From NCBI GenBank assembly GCA_001557505.1, contig LSAX01000006.1:3570721-3634720 (forward strand): 64,000 nucleotides of DNA, written 5' to 3'. This document shows, in pieces, positions 1 to 11,889 of this stretch (positions are counted from its first letter, which is position 1; every line of letters starts with the position of its first letter). The DNA is from Reticulascus tulasneorum (taxonomy: Eukaryota; Ascomycota; Sordariomycetes; Glomerellales; Reticulascaceae). The notes beneath the pieces were generated by a model that worked only from the letters and a program-made list of their open reading frames with translations, made no database searches and had not been told where the DNA came from. The translations under genes and the position numbers were made by a program.

Positions 1-1206
1 CCTACTAGTGCAGTCTGGTCTAGGCGTTACTATTCATACCATTGGAAGTAACGGTTGTATTTCTTCAACAAAGACTCTCATAAGCAATCCTTCTCTGAAT
101 CATGGAATTGGCTTCACTCCCGATGGGAAGACCTTGTATGTCAGTTCCATGACCACCGCCTGGCAGTACAGTTACGATGCCAAGGCCCAGACAGTCTCCA
201 ACCAGGTAGTCGTGGTTAAAGGCATGGTGCAGGGCGGTCACCCCACTAGGGCCTTGATTGTCCCACCGGCAACGCCCAATTTGCTGGTCATTCAATTAGG
301 ATCCTACTCTAATTTTGATATGGAGTCCTTAAATATGGCAACCGCGAGAGCAGTAGTCAAGGTCTTCGACATGAATAGTGTCCCATCTGGTGGATACACC
401 TACACATCGGAAGGATGGTTTCTCGGCTACGGCCTTCGCAATGACGTTGCCCTAGTCACTGACGGCAACAACATGTATGATCTACCCTCCCCTCTCCAAG
501 TATATGCGGGATGCTGATGACCACGTTAGGGTGTGGAGTGTTGAGAATAGCGGCGACGACTTCACTCGGACTGCTGGCGGTGCGCCTATTGATATTCACA
601 TGGACAACCCTGCTGAGGAGTTGAACTTTCGTACGTGTTCGGCGCTCATTTGTTTGATGGTCAATTTACTAACGATGGCGTATAGTCGGTGACCCTTCCA
701 AACCAAACGAGCAATGGTATGGATACCCCACGTGCTTCACGGTGTGGGAGCCCTCAGTCATCACGGATAAGACCTTCAAAGTCGGACAGCAGTTCGTTGT
801 CGCCCCCAACTCAACCTTCAACGACGATACTTGCACTACCCGTGCTGTTCCACCTCGACTCTCCTTCCAGGCTCACAGTGCCCCCATAGACGCCAAGTTT
901 GACAAGGACTATAAAAACATGTATATCACACTTCACGGTTCGTGGAACAGATCGCCAGCCACCGGCTTTAAGGTGGTTCAAGTCCCGTTCAAGAGGCTTG
1001 CCGATGGCAAGTATGACCCGGTTGCAACCCCAGATTCCAAAACTGGGTATAATGATATATTCTGGAGCACCAATGTTGGAAGCTGCAGTGGTACCACTTG
1101 CTTCAGACCATCGGGCATTGCATGGGATAAGGCTTATTCGCGCTTGTTTGTTGCAAGTGATAACACCAGGGAAGGGGAGTTGTTTATCCTCGCCAAGACT
1201 TCCTAA
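1..1206 (+). CDS. L-sorbosone/glucose dehydrogenase-like beta-propeller protein, 5' partial
   Basis: Only the 3' part is in the window; the frame is open from base 2 and no ATG start is seen. Exons are 1-474, 530-630 and 686-1206. The introns 475-529 and 631-685 are both 55 nt, start GTATGA and GTACGT, and contain TGCTGAT and TACTAAC branch sites. Splicing restores the run NDVALVTDGNNM-VWSVENSGDD and then NPAEELNF-LGDPSKP, which are conserved in soluble glucose/sorbosone dehydrogenases. Later landmarks are HGSWNR and PSGIAWD near the C terminus. Family members are secreted six-bladed propellers that oxidise sugars, some with PQQ. Cofactor and substrate cannot be told from this fragment. Confidence 0.82.
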
Positions 1207-1393
1207 GGTTAGCCAACTAAACAGACTTGCTGCTGTTTCTACTGGGCAAGGTGGTTTGCCTATCTGAATCTAGAAACCCCATGTCATTGAACGTGTTTTG
1301 CACGATCACGGTAGATTCGGGGGATAGTAGATATTTGGTCTAGCATTAGACACTAATGGATACAGAACACGGGAAATTTTACATAAAACATAA

Positions 1394-3356
1394 TTACACA
1401 AGAAGTAAATCCAGCAGATCTTCCTCGACGTCGTTCCACGAGCAGGATTGACTTTGTGTAAGCATACCAGACCTCAAGAACGGAATCTCGAGACCAATCA
1501 GCTGGTCTGTATCCGCATCTCGCACGTAGACTATGCGGTCGATTGGTTCAGAGCCGTAATATAACCAATCGCTCAAGGTCCAGGCAGAACAGTCTCGAGA
1601 CCCTAAGTCTTTCCCAGGCAAATCGGAAGAATTTCCGTATATCACTTCTGGCCAAAGTCGCCACGACTCGCGGGCAACTCGTCTCCCCTCGAAAGTTCCA
1701 ATGGCAATGTCTTCCGTAGGGAAGATTCGGAATGGCGACCGAATTTGAGCCAGTGAAGCACCAACTGTCATTGACCAGATGTCACGGATCGCAGCCATGA
1801 TGTCTGATTCGCCACGGTAAAGTGAGCCAATCAGCAGAGAGTCAACGTCCTGTATAATGGTAACGTTGGTACAAGTACCAATATCGAAACAGCCATTGGT
1901 GAATGTGCCTGAAAGTCCTACTGCCTGCTCACGGGCCGCGGAGTCTACCGCAGGCACAATGGTCGACAACATCGCATCATAAATATAGGGGAGAGCCGTC
2001 ATATCACCCGCACTAAGAAGAACCACCGCAACACCATACTCGTCAATAATGGCTATTTGGCTTCGATATCCGTATGCGCCTCCAGATTTGGCATGTAGAG
2101 TAACTGTGTGGGGATGGTCCGGTGTTAGGTTTGGGGGGCGGTAGATTTCCCAAGGCATGCCCACGAAGGAGTACTGCGACCCGGCAAAGGACTGCGGCTT
2201 CAGCCATTCGCGGGTTTGAGTGGCTGTTTGAAAGAGATTTCGTGAGAGGATGCTGTGCATCAGGACAGATAGATCTGACAAGGATGATACTAGCCCTCCG
2301 CTACTATACTGGTGGTCAGTGATGAAGCCACTGGGAGTAGGGGCCAGGAGAGAGCTCACGGAGTGTTGATTCCATAGTCACTTCCCCAAGTACTTCCGAC
2401 GGGTGGAACGACCGCGTTGGCTGTATCTCCGGGGCTGGGGAATGTGTTTTGGAGGGCCAGAGGCCGGCTAACGTACTCGCGAACGAGTTCAGTATAATTC
2501 TTTCCAGTTACTTTCTCCACAGCCAGGATAAAGACCGTGAATGCCAGATTCGAGTAAGCGGGGCGCTCCATTGGAGAAACTATGGGATACGTGTGTAGTA
2601 TTCCATCAAGCAGTTCTTTCGAAGCTGTCAGCAAGCGGTCTTCCCGCCCTCAATAGTCTAGTGTTGAGCTCACGTTCCTTGCTGCAAGCGTTGTTGAGCC
2701 CCGCAATGCCGCACGGCGCATATTCATCTTGCCCGATATAAGGAAGGCCGAGTGACTCGAAGTAATCCTTTAGATAGTAGTATTCTGAAAATCCATCTAT
2801 GCAAATCAATCAATACTCTGGCGAAGTAAATATAGAATGGGAGCAGGCACGGACAATTAGATGGCGTCCCAGCGAGTGCTGATCCCAAGGCACGTAAGGA
2901 CACTTCGGTCCACGAAATGAGAGACAGAGAATTGTCCAACTCCGGGAGGAATTTGGTTATTGGCTGGTCAATATCGATGCCACTTTTGAGCAAGATGAGA
3001 TTTGAGATAACCTTGGTAACTGAGCCAATCAAGAACTGCGAATGTCGATTGACATGTCTGGTGCCATTGATATTCCCTTCAGCGAGATGATGGTATTCCC
3101 ACAGAGGAGTTGACGCATCCTGTTGATCTAGGGAAACGATGGCTAGGGAGAATGAGGTGTTTTCCACTGCCCAGCCTGCGGTTATATTTCCAGCCAGAGC
3201 GTAGTCAAGGCTATTGGCAAGACTTTCTGCTGCGTTGTTGAATACTGGCGACTCGGAGAGAGAGGATGGCCGAGGAACTACCGGCCCATCCGGACGACAG
3301 TCTAATACGGCGAGAAGCAGTGACGGAAGAAACATGACGAGAATGATGAACCGCAT
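1394..3356 (-). CDS. Secreted beta-lactamase-fold serine hydrolase
   Basis: Four exons on the minus strand: 3356-2855, 2796-2674, 2624-2360 and 2303-1394; introns of 58, 49 and 56 nt; 599 aa predicted. A hydrophobic signal segment covers residues 1-18. The penicillin-binding-protein/class C beta-lactamase motifs are present: SVTK (Ser112, Lys115), YSN (232-234) and a HAKSGG box (about 367-372) in place of the usual KTG. A roughly 200-residue C-terminal domain follows, as in fungal beta-lactamase-family proteins. These are usually esterases, amidases or peptidases rather than antibiotic-resistance enzymes. The substrate is unknown. The gene is divergent from Arp6 across a 1.1 kb spacer. Confidence 0.85.
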
Positions 3357-4431
3357 TGTTGCAAATTAACCCAAATACCACAAGTTATGATTTCCTATTA
3401 CACTTAATGTGAAGCCAGTAATTGCTGTGGTTTCTAGCACTTGAACTCTTTCCAGGTCCAACAAGAAGACGTCCAGACTATATAGTAACGACTGGTTCAG
3501 ACTTTAGGACCCTGATTTCGAGTCAAAAGGTCAAGCAGCTGACCACAGCTCACTAGCTACTTCACGCTGCGTAAGACATGGGTACGAGCGATCCGACAGA
3601 AACAGGGCCTGCTGGGAAGACATTCTGGTAGTAGATCTACCGAAAGACTTCTGGGCAAGGGAGCCCGACATGTTGTAGCAGGCTGGAGTTGAAATAGGTT
3701 GACGACGCTAGGAGGTTCCGAGGACGGGATCATACTGCGCCTGCATGAGCGAGTAATACGATGTCAGTGATGGCACCAATGAGGAAGATGAGGCTCTGCA
3801 CCATTTAATCTTGAAGGGGGGCTTGGAGACGGGAGTGGACTGGTGGTGGTGGGGGTGGCGGGGTAATCAGCTTGTCGTCCTTGGAGTGATCTGCACAGCT
3901 CAGAGCAAACCCGAAATACGATCGCGACACAGATTCCGCCCATCTGGCTAGCTACCTTATTAGTTCTGCAGAGGCACTTAATTATCTGGCTAGGCACCGG
4001 GTAGATACATAGTATTTATGTACATCCTGCACAGCTCCCAAATACATGAACCTACCAGACAACTAGATGAAGCCGGATCTTGGCTACATATTTAATTGCA
4101 CAGCAAGTACCTCTAATCATCTCAGTCCGTGCAACTTAATCAATGGCCTACCTAGGTAGCTAAGGTACCTTAGGCAGGACGCATCATGGATGTACCTTTC
4201 GTTCCGCCGGCGACTTGTTACAGTGGGTGAGGCCCTGTAACGGGAGAATCACGTCCATTGATTGGAACACAAGCCCCCCCCCCCTGCAGTGGGCTACGTA
4301 ATTACTACCTTAGAAGCTACTTACCACCCGAGCATCAGCTCCCCGAAACCAGTGACAGCAGGGACTCGTCGTCATTCAAACAAATTTGGCAGCTTCCCTC
4401 CCGTCACCACAATCCCCACCAAGACACTTCG
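3357..4431. other. Intergenic, divergent promoter region
   Basis: Shared upstream region of the beta-lactamase-like gene (minus) and Arp6 (plus). It holds the palindrome TACCTAGGTA at 4149-4158 and an 11-nt C run near 4274-4284. Short ORFs here lack ATG context or homology; I see no gene. Confidence 0.6.
4149..4158. promoter_or_regulatory. TACCTAGGTA palindrome upstream of Arp6
   Basis: A perfect 10-nt palindrome about 270 nt before the Arp6 start. The same string occurs at 9619, 10328 and 62763. A regulatory role is inferred only from this recurrence in promoter regions. Confidence 0.4.
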
Positions 4432-5830
4432 ATGGCTGGTGGTCGAAAATCTAAGGCTACGGCGCCTGCTGGTCCTTCGAGAACTCTTGTTCTTGACAAT
4501 GGAGCGTACACATTGAAAGCCGGCTTCGTTTCTGATAGCCACACCGACGACCCTCGTATCATACCTAACTGTATCGCAAGGGACCGGACTAAGAAACTCT
4601 ACGTCGCGTCAGACCTCGAGAAATGCCGGGATTTCGGGGAGGTCCAATTCCGCCGTCCTATGGACAAGGGCTTCATCGTCAACTGGGAGGCGCAAAAAGA
4701 AATATGGGATCACGAGTTCTTCGACGACAAGGCGCCACAGAAGTGCGATCCAACAGAGACGCGACTTCTTCTGGCCGAGCAATCCAACTCTCTCCCCGTC
4801 CTGCAATCGAACTGCGATCAGATTGTGTTTGAGGAATATCAGTTTGCCAGCTACTACAGGGGAGCAGGTATTTTCTTTGTCTCTCGAAGATGCTCGAGGA
4901 GTCTTGGCTCACCATTGGGATGCAAACACAGGTTCGACATTCAATGCTTATCACGACATCCAAGGCATATTTCAAACCCCTAGAGACCCAGATACCGTTG
5001 CCCCTCTCCCTGCCGAGATCATCCTTGTCATTGACTCCGGCTACTCCCATACGACCGTTACTCCACTACTGCGAGGCAAACCGCTACACTCTGCCATTCG
5101 CAGACTTGACGTAGGTGGGAAGCTTATGACCAACTACCTTACTCGCCTGTTATCTCTACGCCACTACGACATGCGTAACGACACATACATTGTCAACGAA
5201 ATCAAGGAGTCGGCTTGCTATGTTTCCCTGGAGTTCAACGCCGACTTGGAGAAGTCGTGGAAAGGAACAAGTGGGGAGAAAAGAGAATCATACGCGACGG
5301 GCGGGGGCATTGCGAAAGACTACGTGCTACCAGACTTCCATACGCGCTCGAAAGGAATCGTACGCGACTACGATCCAGCGATGCACACGAAATCCAAGAA
5401 ACTTGCCGACTCCAACGAAGACATCTTGACTCTGAGGAACGAACGCTTTACTGTTCCGGAACTCCTCTTCAATCCTTCGGATATCGGCCTTCGCCAGTCC
5501 GGGGTCGCTGACTTGGTCACACAAACTCTAGCGGAGCTTCCGTTTGGCTTGTGGCCTGGTATGTTGGCAAATATCGTGGTCGTCGGTGGGAATGCGCTGT
5601 TCGAAAATTTTCTACTTCGATTACAAAGAGAGATCACACAACGTGTACCCGATGACTGCATTGTCAGAGTCGCACGCCCCGCGGACCCGATCACCAATAC
5701 ATGGCTGGGTGGCGCGAATCTGGCTAAACATGGCGACATCGCCAAAATGTGTGTCACGAAGCAAGAATACGATGAATATGGCGCTGCTTGGGTTGCCCGG
5801 AGGTTTAGTTCCGGTCTGGCTGTCAAATAG
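4432..5830 (+). CDS. arp6: Actin-related protein 6 (Arp6)
   Basis: Two exons, 4432-4867 and 4932-5830, with a 64-nt intron (GTATTT..ACAG); 444 aa. The ATG at 4432 is chosen because the frame upstream has no other ATG and the actin fold starts directly after it (LVLDNGAYTLKAGF, residues about 18-31). Splicing joins CDQIVFEEYQFASYYRGAG to STFNAYHDIQ, as in fungal Arp6. The second phosphate-binding region is IDSGYSHT, and the C terminus keeps IVVVGGNALFENF and TWLGGANLA. Arp6 is a nuclear subunit of the SWR1/SRCAP remodelling complex that deposits H2A.Z. It is a single-copy housekeeping gene and marks the left part of the window as chromosome core. Confidence 0.95.
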
Positions 5831-6830
5831 ACACCGCTGTTCTATCTTTGAAAGCTCAGTCCCGAGTTCGGTTCCTCGGTCCCAGTCATAACGCGGAAGC
5901 AAGCTACGATCATTCGACATAGCATGTTCGTTGTCATATTCAACCACGTCCCAACCTCGAATCTCAAACCCCAGCTGCAGCCAGGACTTGTTATGGAAGC
6001 AAGCATGTTCAATCATCTTGCCTGATAGACATGCTTGTCAAGTTCATGACAAACGAAGCCGAAAAATGAAGCCGTGCATCGCGCCTATCAGGTAAGACCC
6101 ATATTCGTAGCCTTTCCAACCCTCGATCTCCTCGCAGCTGGTGGCTATTTGTTATGTCCCTTGCACTAATCGTCCCTCAAATAAGACTTTATTGATCTGT
6201 TCAGTCATGGACCTGCTAGGGGCATTATTTCAATGGCTCTATTTACTTTGCGGGACCGTTGGTATCTCCAGTCCCCAACACTCCAACAACCCAACACATG
6301 CCACGCAGACGTCACCTTTGAATACCCATGGACACTGTAACACCGAAGGCAACGAGAAACGCCGGACGATCCATCAGCAATGCTTTGTGTACGCGAGTTT
6401 GACAGGTCAAACGCCGATATCAAAGTGTCGTTCTAGAAGTCTGTCAAAGGGCTAGTAACGCGAAAGGCTCAGGTTTTCAGTCAAGGCGGCTGCTCGTTTA
6501 CATGATCGTGCTATTGGTAAATTTGTGGGATTGGAATCGACGACCTGAGTGTGCCAGGATTTATGGTTCCACTTGAGGACGGGATATCATGAAGAAACTA
6601 AACAGGGCTGATATCCTAAAACATGCGGTTTGCATTTCCCGCGACTACCTCACCTTAGTAGGGAAACATCACACCAGCAGGACGCAAAATGTGTGAGCCA
6701 GTGTTCACAAAGATGCCGCTGGAACCGACAGATCCAAAAACGTCAGATCCGAGGGTATTGTCGCATTCGATTGAAAAACTGGATCTAGATACTGAAAGAG
6801 TCTATGAGAACCGCCAACGCCGCTTGCCCT
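5831..6830. other. Intergenic between convergent genes
   Basis: Lies between the 3' ends of Arp6 and the Ufd1-like gene and should hold both terminators. Small ORFs at 6141-6455 and 6689-7279 run antisense to, or outside, the real genes and show no family motif. No gene is called. Confidence 0.6.
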
Positions 6831-9113
6831 TTACTTTGTCGGAGCCCAGTTGTGTAACCACTCTCGGGCTTTGTCAAGATCTCCAGATCCTGCCTCACAG
6901 CCCGCGATGCACCATGCCAGGTCCCATATGTGTTCTGATGCAATCATTTCTGCTAGCTTCCTCCTTCGATGACTGCCTTCATCGACGCAAAAATAAAACC
7001 CCGCCTTTGGATTTGATGCAGCTTCCAAGAGAGGTTTCACGAGTGGTAAAGCGGCTTGCGCACTTGCCCCTCTGGCCTCGATGCCCATGTTGGCTCTTCC
7101 GGTTCTGCACCACTCGTTGGCACACCATTTCTTGCCGCATCCAGTCATCATCTGGCCGAGGTATCGTCTTTCTATGCGTCGTCGAAGCGCCTTACCTTCT
7201 GGGTCATGCATGCTCACGTATAGTGGCCCAAAGCAGAGCGAGCATAGGCCAAGATCATTTCCCGGCCCTTGTCCCATAGCTGTTCCTGCTCCCACAGCAC
7301 CACGCGTGCCGACCCCATGCAACGTTCTGCCGCAGTTGATATTGCCGCATATTTCAGGTTTTATCCGCGATGCCTTGTCCAGTTCATGGTGCTTCAGATG
7401 AGCGCCCATGTCGCGCATGCGAATGATCTTGTCGCAAAGATGGCATTCGGTTGTCCGGGCTCCATCGGCGAGTTCGTGAGCCGTTAGACCTGTGAGTAAC
7501 GTTTCCGCTGAAGGGTTCAGCGGATCCCCTTCCTGCGGAACTTCCAAGTGACAAAACTGGCAAAGAATGAGTTTGCCAGGGCATACACTGGTACGATGTA
7601 GTGCCAGATCTATGAGCGAGTGGGCAACGAAGTCACACGACGGACATCCGTGTTCGGTATGGAAGATGATGTCGTGTTTCCTTTTCCCAGAGGGTGAATC
7701 GCCAAATGCGTCATCAAAGTCGCAATGCCAGTGTGATTGCCATTCTTGTGACCCCTTTTTGAAGACGCTACGGCACTTTGGACAGAGAATGTTGTTCCGT
7801 AAGCAGAAATTCTGGTGTAATACCATTGTCCGTTTTGGTACCCATTGCAGACAGTTGTTACATTGTTCGTCTTCTGGTGATCTGCTTTCTGCACTGGCCG
7901 AATCGAGTTGCACGTTCATCGAGCTGGTAAGGGCTATGGATCTTGCCCTGAGAGTGAATGATATAGGTATTGGGCTCCCTGGAAGTGAAGATGTCGGCCC
8001 GTATCCGCTGATTGATACCATTAAGGATTCGGCTCCCTCAAGGGCTGTATTAGTGGGTTGAATCGAGATGGTTTTGCTTCCGTTTTGCCCGTTGGAAAAG
8101 TCCCCGAACACATGCTCGGTGTCTCGAGGCAAAGCACGCTGTCGGGTCGACTTCGGACTGACGAAGAGATCTACCAGTTCGGGTTGCTGAAGCCCGGAAA
8201 TTTCGATCGTGGCGGGGTTGGATCGATCCCAAGAGGGCAATTCATAGTCGACGTACTCGCCCGGCAGAACCTGGCCTTCAACGTTTGTCCATATATCAAT
8301 TTCCCCTCCTCTTGAACTACCGTTCGTGCTACCCGGTTGTGCTTTGGCCATCAGCTGCCTCAAGGTCTCCCGTGCCTGTTCCTCATTAAGGGCTTCGATA
8401 TCGACCTCCAAGTCGGTGTCGACCACGCATATACCGTCGCCTTCAGGCTCAAACTTGTCGACCAAGAACCTGAACTGTTCGCCTTTTACTCCCCGCACGG
8501 ACAGTACCGTATCCCGTGTTAGAGTCGTGAAGCTTTCGCGAAGCTGTCGCTCCAATAATGATTTCCAATCATCAGGATTGTAGCCCGCCTCAAGAGGTCG
8601 CAGGCGCACATATGTACCCTTAGGAAGCTGGTCCGCGTGGACGGTTATTCGAATAAAGTAGGGATGATCGTCTGAAGCAAGATCGATTGGTTCTGTGCCC
8701 GACCCCTCGCTGCTGAAATCCGACGTTTCTATTCCGAGTGCTTCCATAAGGAAAGGTCCCAGTGCAATTTCCCCCTCTTCAGCGGAAAATTCGCGGATAC
8801 CAGCATGCACCACTTTGCCATTCTTCGGATTGACCAGACGGAACATCAGTGGATTTGGTAGTTGTTGGGAGGTCTCTCGATATAGACTAGCATTTTGACG
8901 TCCAGAAGCGACGGAATACGGGTTGAAAGGATCAAAAGCGGTGAATGTGGCAGCAGATGAGACTTGGCTTGTCGTGGAAGCGGCAAGCAGCTGTTCAAGG
9001 GCCGATTGAGGAAGAAGGATCTTGTCGCCACGCAGGTCTTTCGGTGTGCTTCTGGACGGGGGCACCACCGAAAAAGATTCAGACCAGCTGATCGAAGGCG
9101 CTGCTTCGTCCAT
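6831..9113 (-). CDS. Ufd1-domain protein with C-terminal zinc-binding region
   Basis: A single exon encoding 760 aa. Residues about 30-240 match the Ufd1 double-psi barrel, with LLPQSALEQLL near the start and PLMFRLVNPKNG then HAGIREFSAEEGEIALGPFLMEALG following. A spacer leads to a Cys/His-rich region from about residue 418 (CNNCLQW, CPKCRSVF, GCPSCDF, CQFC, CHLC with trailing His). A further cysteine module (CGNINCGRT, KKWCANEWCRTG) recalls the AZUL zinc-binding fold of UBE3A. The last 40 residues are UBA-like. Family knowledge points to the Cdc48/p97 ubiquitin pathway. The combination is longer than classical Ufd1 (about 350-400 aa), so this is probably a separate paralogue. Confidence 0.85.
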   Translation of the reverse strand: MDEAAPSISWSESFSVVPPSRSTPKDLRGDKILLPQSALEQLLAASTTSQVSSAATFTAFDPFNPYSVASGRQNASLYRETSQQLPNPLMFRLVNPKNGKVVHAGIREFSAEEGEIALGPFLMEALGIETSDFSSEGSGTEPIDLASDDHPYFIRITVHADQLPKGTYVRLRPLEAGYNPDDWKSLLERQLRESFTTLTRDTVLSVRGVKGEQFRFLVDKFEPEGDGICVVDTDLEVDIEALNEEQARETLRQLMAKAQPGSTNGSSRGGEIDIWTNVEGQVLPGEYVDYELPSWDRSNPATIEISGLQQPELVDLFVSPKSTRQRALPRDTEHVFGDFSNGQNGSKTISIQPTNTALEGAESLMVSISGYGPTSSLPGSPIPISFTLRARSIALTSSMNVQLDSASAESRSPEDEQCNNCLQWVPKRTMVLHQNFCLRNNILCPKCRSVFKKGSQEWQSHWHCDFDDAFGDSPSGKRKHDIIFHTEHGCPSCDFVAHSLIDLALHRTSVCPGKLILCQFCHLEVPQEGDPLNPSAETLLTGLTAHELADGARTTECHLCDKIIRMRDMGAHLKHHELDKASRIKPEICGNINCGRTLHGVGTRGAVGAGTAMGQGPGNDLGLCSLCFGPLYVSMHDPEGKALRRRIERRYLGQMMTGCGKKWCANEWCRTGRANMGIEARGASAQAALPLVKPLLEAASNPKAGFYFCVDEGSHRRRKLAEMIASEHIWDLAWCIAGCEAGSGDLDKAREWLHNWAPTK

Positions 9114-9618
9114 TTTGTTGCGCAGATCGTGAGGAGGTTAGGGAGAGTGTGGAGGAGGGTGTTGTCAACGTCAAGCAGGTCTCAGTGTTGGTTCCGTCGG
9201 CCGTCCTGGTGGTAGAGGAGGACAACCAAGGTGCTTGTTCTTAGAGAACATAATCGATACTATGACGACAAAAGAGCCTTCAGACCGCGAGGCGGTAGCG
9301 AAATACTAATAGGAGGAGGTCGAACGCGTGGAAATCAAGAGCATAAGAAATGGATGATGATTCAGCGAATTGCCGGTTCTTCGCGATTCCACCGAGCCGT
9401 TCCCACAAGGTATGCTCAGCCTCAAGGCAGCCATACCTGGGTAATAATTAACGCCACACTTCTAATCGCGTCACAAGCAACCCCACAATTCGCAATTGGA
9501 TGAAAGGTACCACGCGGTCGGCACTCTCCTATGTAATTACATAATTAGTACCTACGCAAGCTAGTTACTACAGTACTGTGTAGGGACTACCTTACGTACA
9601 GTAAGTAGGTTGCCTAGA

Positions 9619-9628
9619 TACCTAGGTA
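9619..9628. promoter_or_regulatory. TACCTAGGTA palindrome
   Basis: Perfect 10-nt palindrome in the Ufd1-like/F-box divergent promoter, about 500 nt from the Ufd1-like start. Function is inferred only from recurrence. Confidence 0.4.
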
Positions 9629-10327
9629 TTAGACTAATGGCAAGGTAGGCATTTGCTCTTCCTTCGGCTTCGTATTCCTGACGGCTTACTCCACCCCTTT
9701 TCTGTCTGATAGACAGTATTGATACCAACCTATGCACGCACCCTCTAGAGAAAGAAGGGACAAAGCTCCAGGAAAGTGGGCAGCGGAAGTCCGTACGAAG
9801 TGAGTAGTTGAAGAGGGGCTCACGGAGCGCCTTACCGAAACATGCCCAGGATTCGGGGTTGGTTGGGGGTGGCGGGACATCCAATGGCCAACAAGACCCC
9901 CACAGGTGTGGGCATGACTGGAGCAGGAAGCTTGGGGAAAGCTACGATAAGATAAAGGAAGAAAACGCTCAAGGCCCAGAAGAGCCCCGAGGAAACATTT
10001 AGCGGTAAGAGCGTCTATTTTGGTCATGTAACATTTTCAACACAACCCCCAAACCGCGACAGTCTTTCATTGGAGCTTGGTCCTGCTTTCTATGTGAATA
10101 TTTCCGCGCAACTCGCCCCGGCCCCTTTCAACGCTTGGAGTGCTGCACAATCAGGCTCTCTGACCCGCGTGGGCCAGTCTAGCCTGACCTGCTGCGTCGC
10201 ATCCTGTCCCGCGGCTGCCTGCCTCCAACTACACGGTTCGTCCGCGCTGCCTTGATAGAACTCACGAGTACGCTGCATACACACACCCTCTCTGCAAATA
10301 TTTGTGGCCGTCTCTAACTCCTTACCC

Positions 10328-10337
10328 TACCTAGGTA
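10328..10337. promoter_or_regulatory. TACCTAGGTA palindrome
   Basis: Perfect 10-nt palindrome 145 nt upstream of the F-box-like start codon; same string as at 4149 and 9619. Confidence 0.4.
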
Positions 10338-10481
10338 GTACAGTCCAACAAGATCACGATCAAGCTCTCTATTCTTTTGCTTCACCCACCCTCCAGCTCG
10401 ATCGCTGTCCTCCGTCGGCCATCGCCCTCTCCATCTCCATCTCCATCTCCCGGGTCTCGGTTGCACGCGCATAGCAGTAAC

Positions 10482-11889
10482 ATGCCCCCGGACATCGAAA
10501 ACTGTCATCTGCCTGACGAGATTGAAGATACGACCCTACTCTGTCTCCTCTCCAATTCCCTTGTTCTCGACCATACCGCAGCGTACTTGTCTGCCTCTGC
10601 ACGGCTGAATCTTGCTGCAACTAGCCGAACCTTCCGCGCGCTGATCCTTCATACCCCAGGTGTATTTCGACACTTAGACCTATCACACGTGAAGTCCGCC
10701 CAGTTTGATCTCGACGGCATAGATCACGGAGGAGAGGTCTGGCGCAATGTCCAACTCGACGAAAATGTGACTGAAGATGAGTACGTGTTGCCACTAGCCA
10801 CTACTGCGCGAGCTCCAACAACTAACCACCCTGATCTTCAGCTTTTATTCTGGCCCATTGAGGGGGATATTTGGCAACATCAGGCGGCGCAACATACTGC
10901 AAGATGTCCAGACGCTTATTCTTGACGGCCTCTCTGTCACTGCCGAACTTGTCCACGAAATTATACTCGATCCGTCTTTTGGTGTGCGAGTACTCTCTAT
11001 AAGAGGCGCGAAGAACCTTAATGAGCGGAAGCTCTGCAAATCTCTTCAGTATGCCTGTCGCCCGTCCCGCCCAGACAGCATGCCAAGATTAAAGGCACTG
11101 TACGTCTTTGGTTCGCCGGAACACCGGCCTGGACCACGGCCTGAACCACGAGCCAGTGCTGCTTCAAGCACGGCGGATGCATCACGGGGGGCGCAAATCA
11201 GCGCGGGATGGAACAAGAAATCCCACCAAGCCCTGAGCTCTTCGCTACGCAACGATGGGGACGAGTGGTACGAGAAACGGGGCAAAGTCGTCGTACGTCC
11301 GCTTATTGACGAGTGGGCAAACACACTCATTGATTGCCATGGTGTGATTGCGTTCGACTCCGTTCCATGCAATGGCCCGCAGCACCTGAATTCACCTGCC
11401 CATGGCAAGGTCAGATTGCCGCATTCGGCACGGCAAACACATTGGGCGGTCGCGACATTTGCAGTAGGAGGCTGTGCCACCTGCGGCTCTGCCCCGGAAG
11501 GGCTGACGGTTCATGAAGAGGCACCACTCGCATGCCTTCCCCTGCTCTCCCCGCCGCCCATACTGTCGTCGTCCTTGAAAGGCGCAACCACCCCCCAAGC
11601 GTCTGCATCACCCAAGCAGCATTTCGTGGGACGATGTGCCGATTGCTTGCGCGAAAGATATTGCGCCAGCTGCTGCCGCTGGTGGTGCGAAGATTGCTAC
11701 CAGTTGCCCGGCAATCCGATTGCATCTGATCTTGTCGAGACAGACGTAGTTATAGTTGACCCTGATGGCGGTGCTTGGGTTCAGCACCAAGAAAATAACT
11801 CTCCAAAAGCCAAGGTACGGAACGGCACGTGCCATGACTGCACCATGGGCGAGTTGATCGACGCGCAGCAGAGGATGATGCGAGACTAG
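10482..11889 (+). CDS. F-box-like protein with cysteine-rich C terminus
   Basis: Exons 10482-10780 and 10842-11889; the 61-nt intron (GTACGT..TCAG, branch ACTAAC) joins VTEDE to FYSGPLRGIFGN; 448 aa. Residues about 18-65 look like a degenerate F-box (LLSNSLVLDHTAAYLSASARLNLAATSRTFR, then an aromatic-rich HTPGVFRHLDLS). Next comes a leucine-rich stretch (VQTLILDGLSV, VRVLSIRGAKNL). A C-terminal cysteine cluster (CADCLRERYCASCCRWWCEDC) could bind zinc. F-box proteins present substrates to SCF ubiquitin ligases; the target is unknown. The position next to a Ufd1-like gene may be coincidence. Confidence 0.8.

Larger units (their letters stand above)
9114..10481. other. Intergenic, divergent promoter region
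   Basis: Shared 5' region of the Ufd1-like gene (minus) and the F-box-like gene (plus). It carries two copies of TACCTAGGTA (9619-9628, 10328-10337). A CT-rich stretch with CCATCT repeats (about 10424-10451) precedes the F-box start, as is common in fungal leaders. No gene is seen. Confidence 0.6.

Noticed and set aside
5368..5826. 152-codon minus ORF inside Arp6
   Set aside because: Antisense to strongly conserved Arp6 coding sequence.
6689..7279. 196-codon plus-strand ORF
   Set aside because: Lies mostly antisense to the 760-aa Ufd1-like frame and shows no motif; a shadow ORF.
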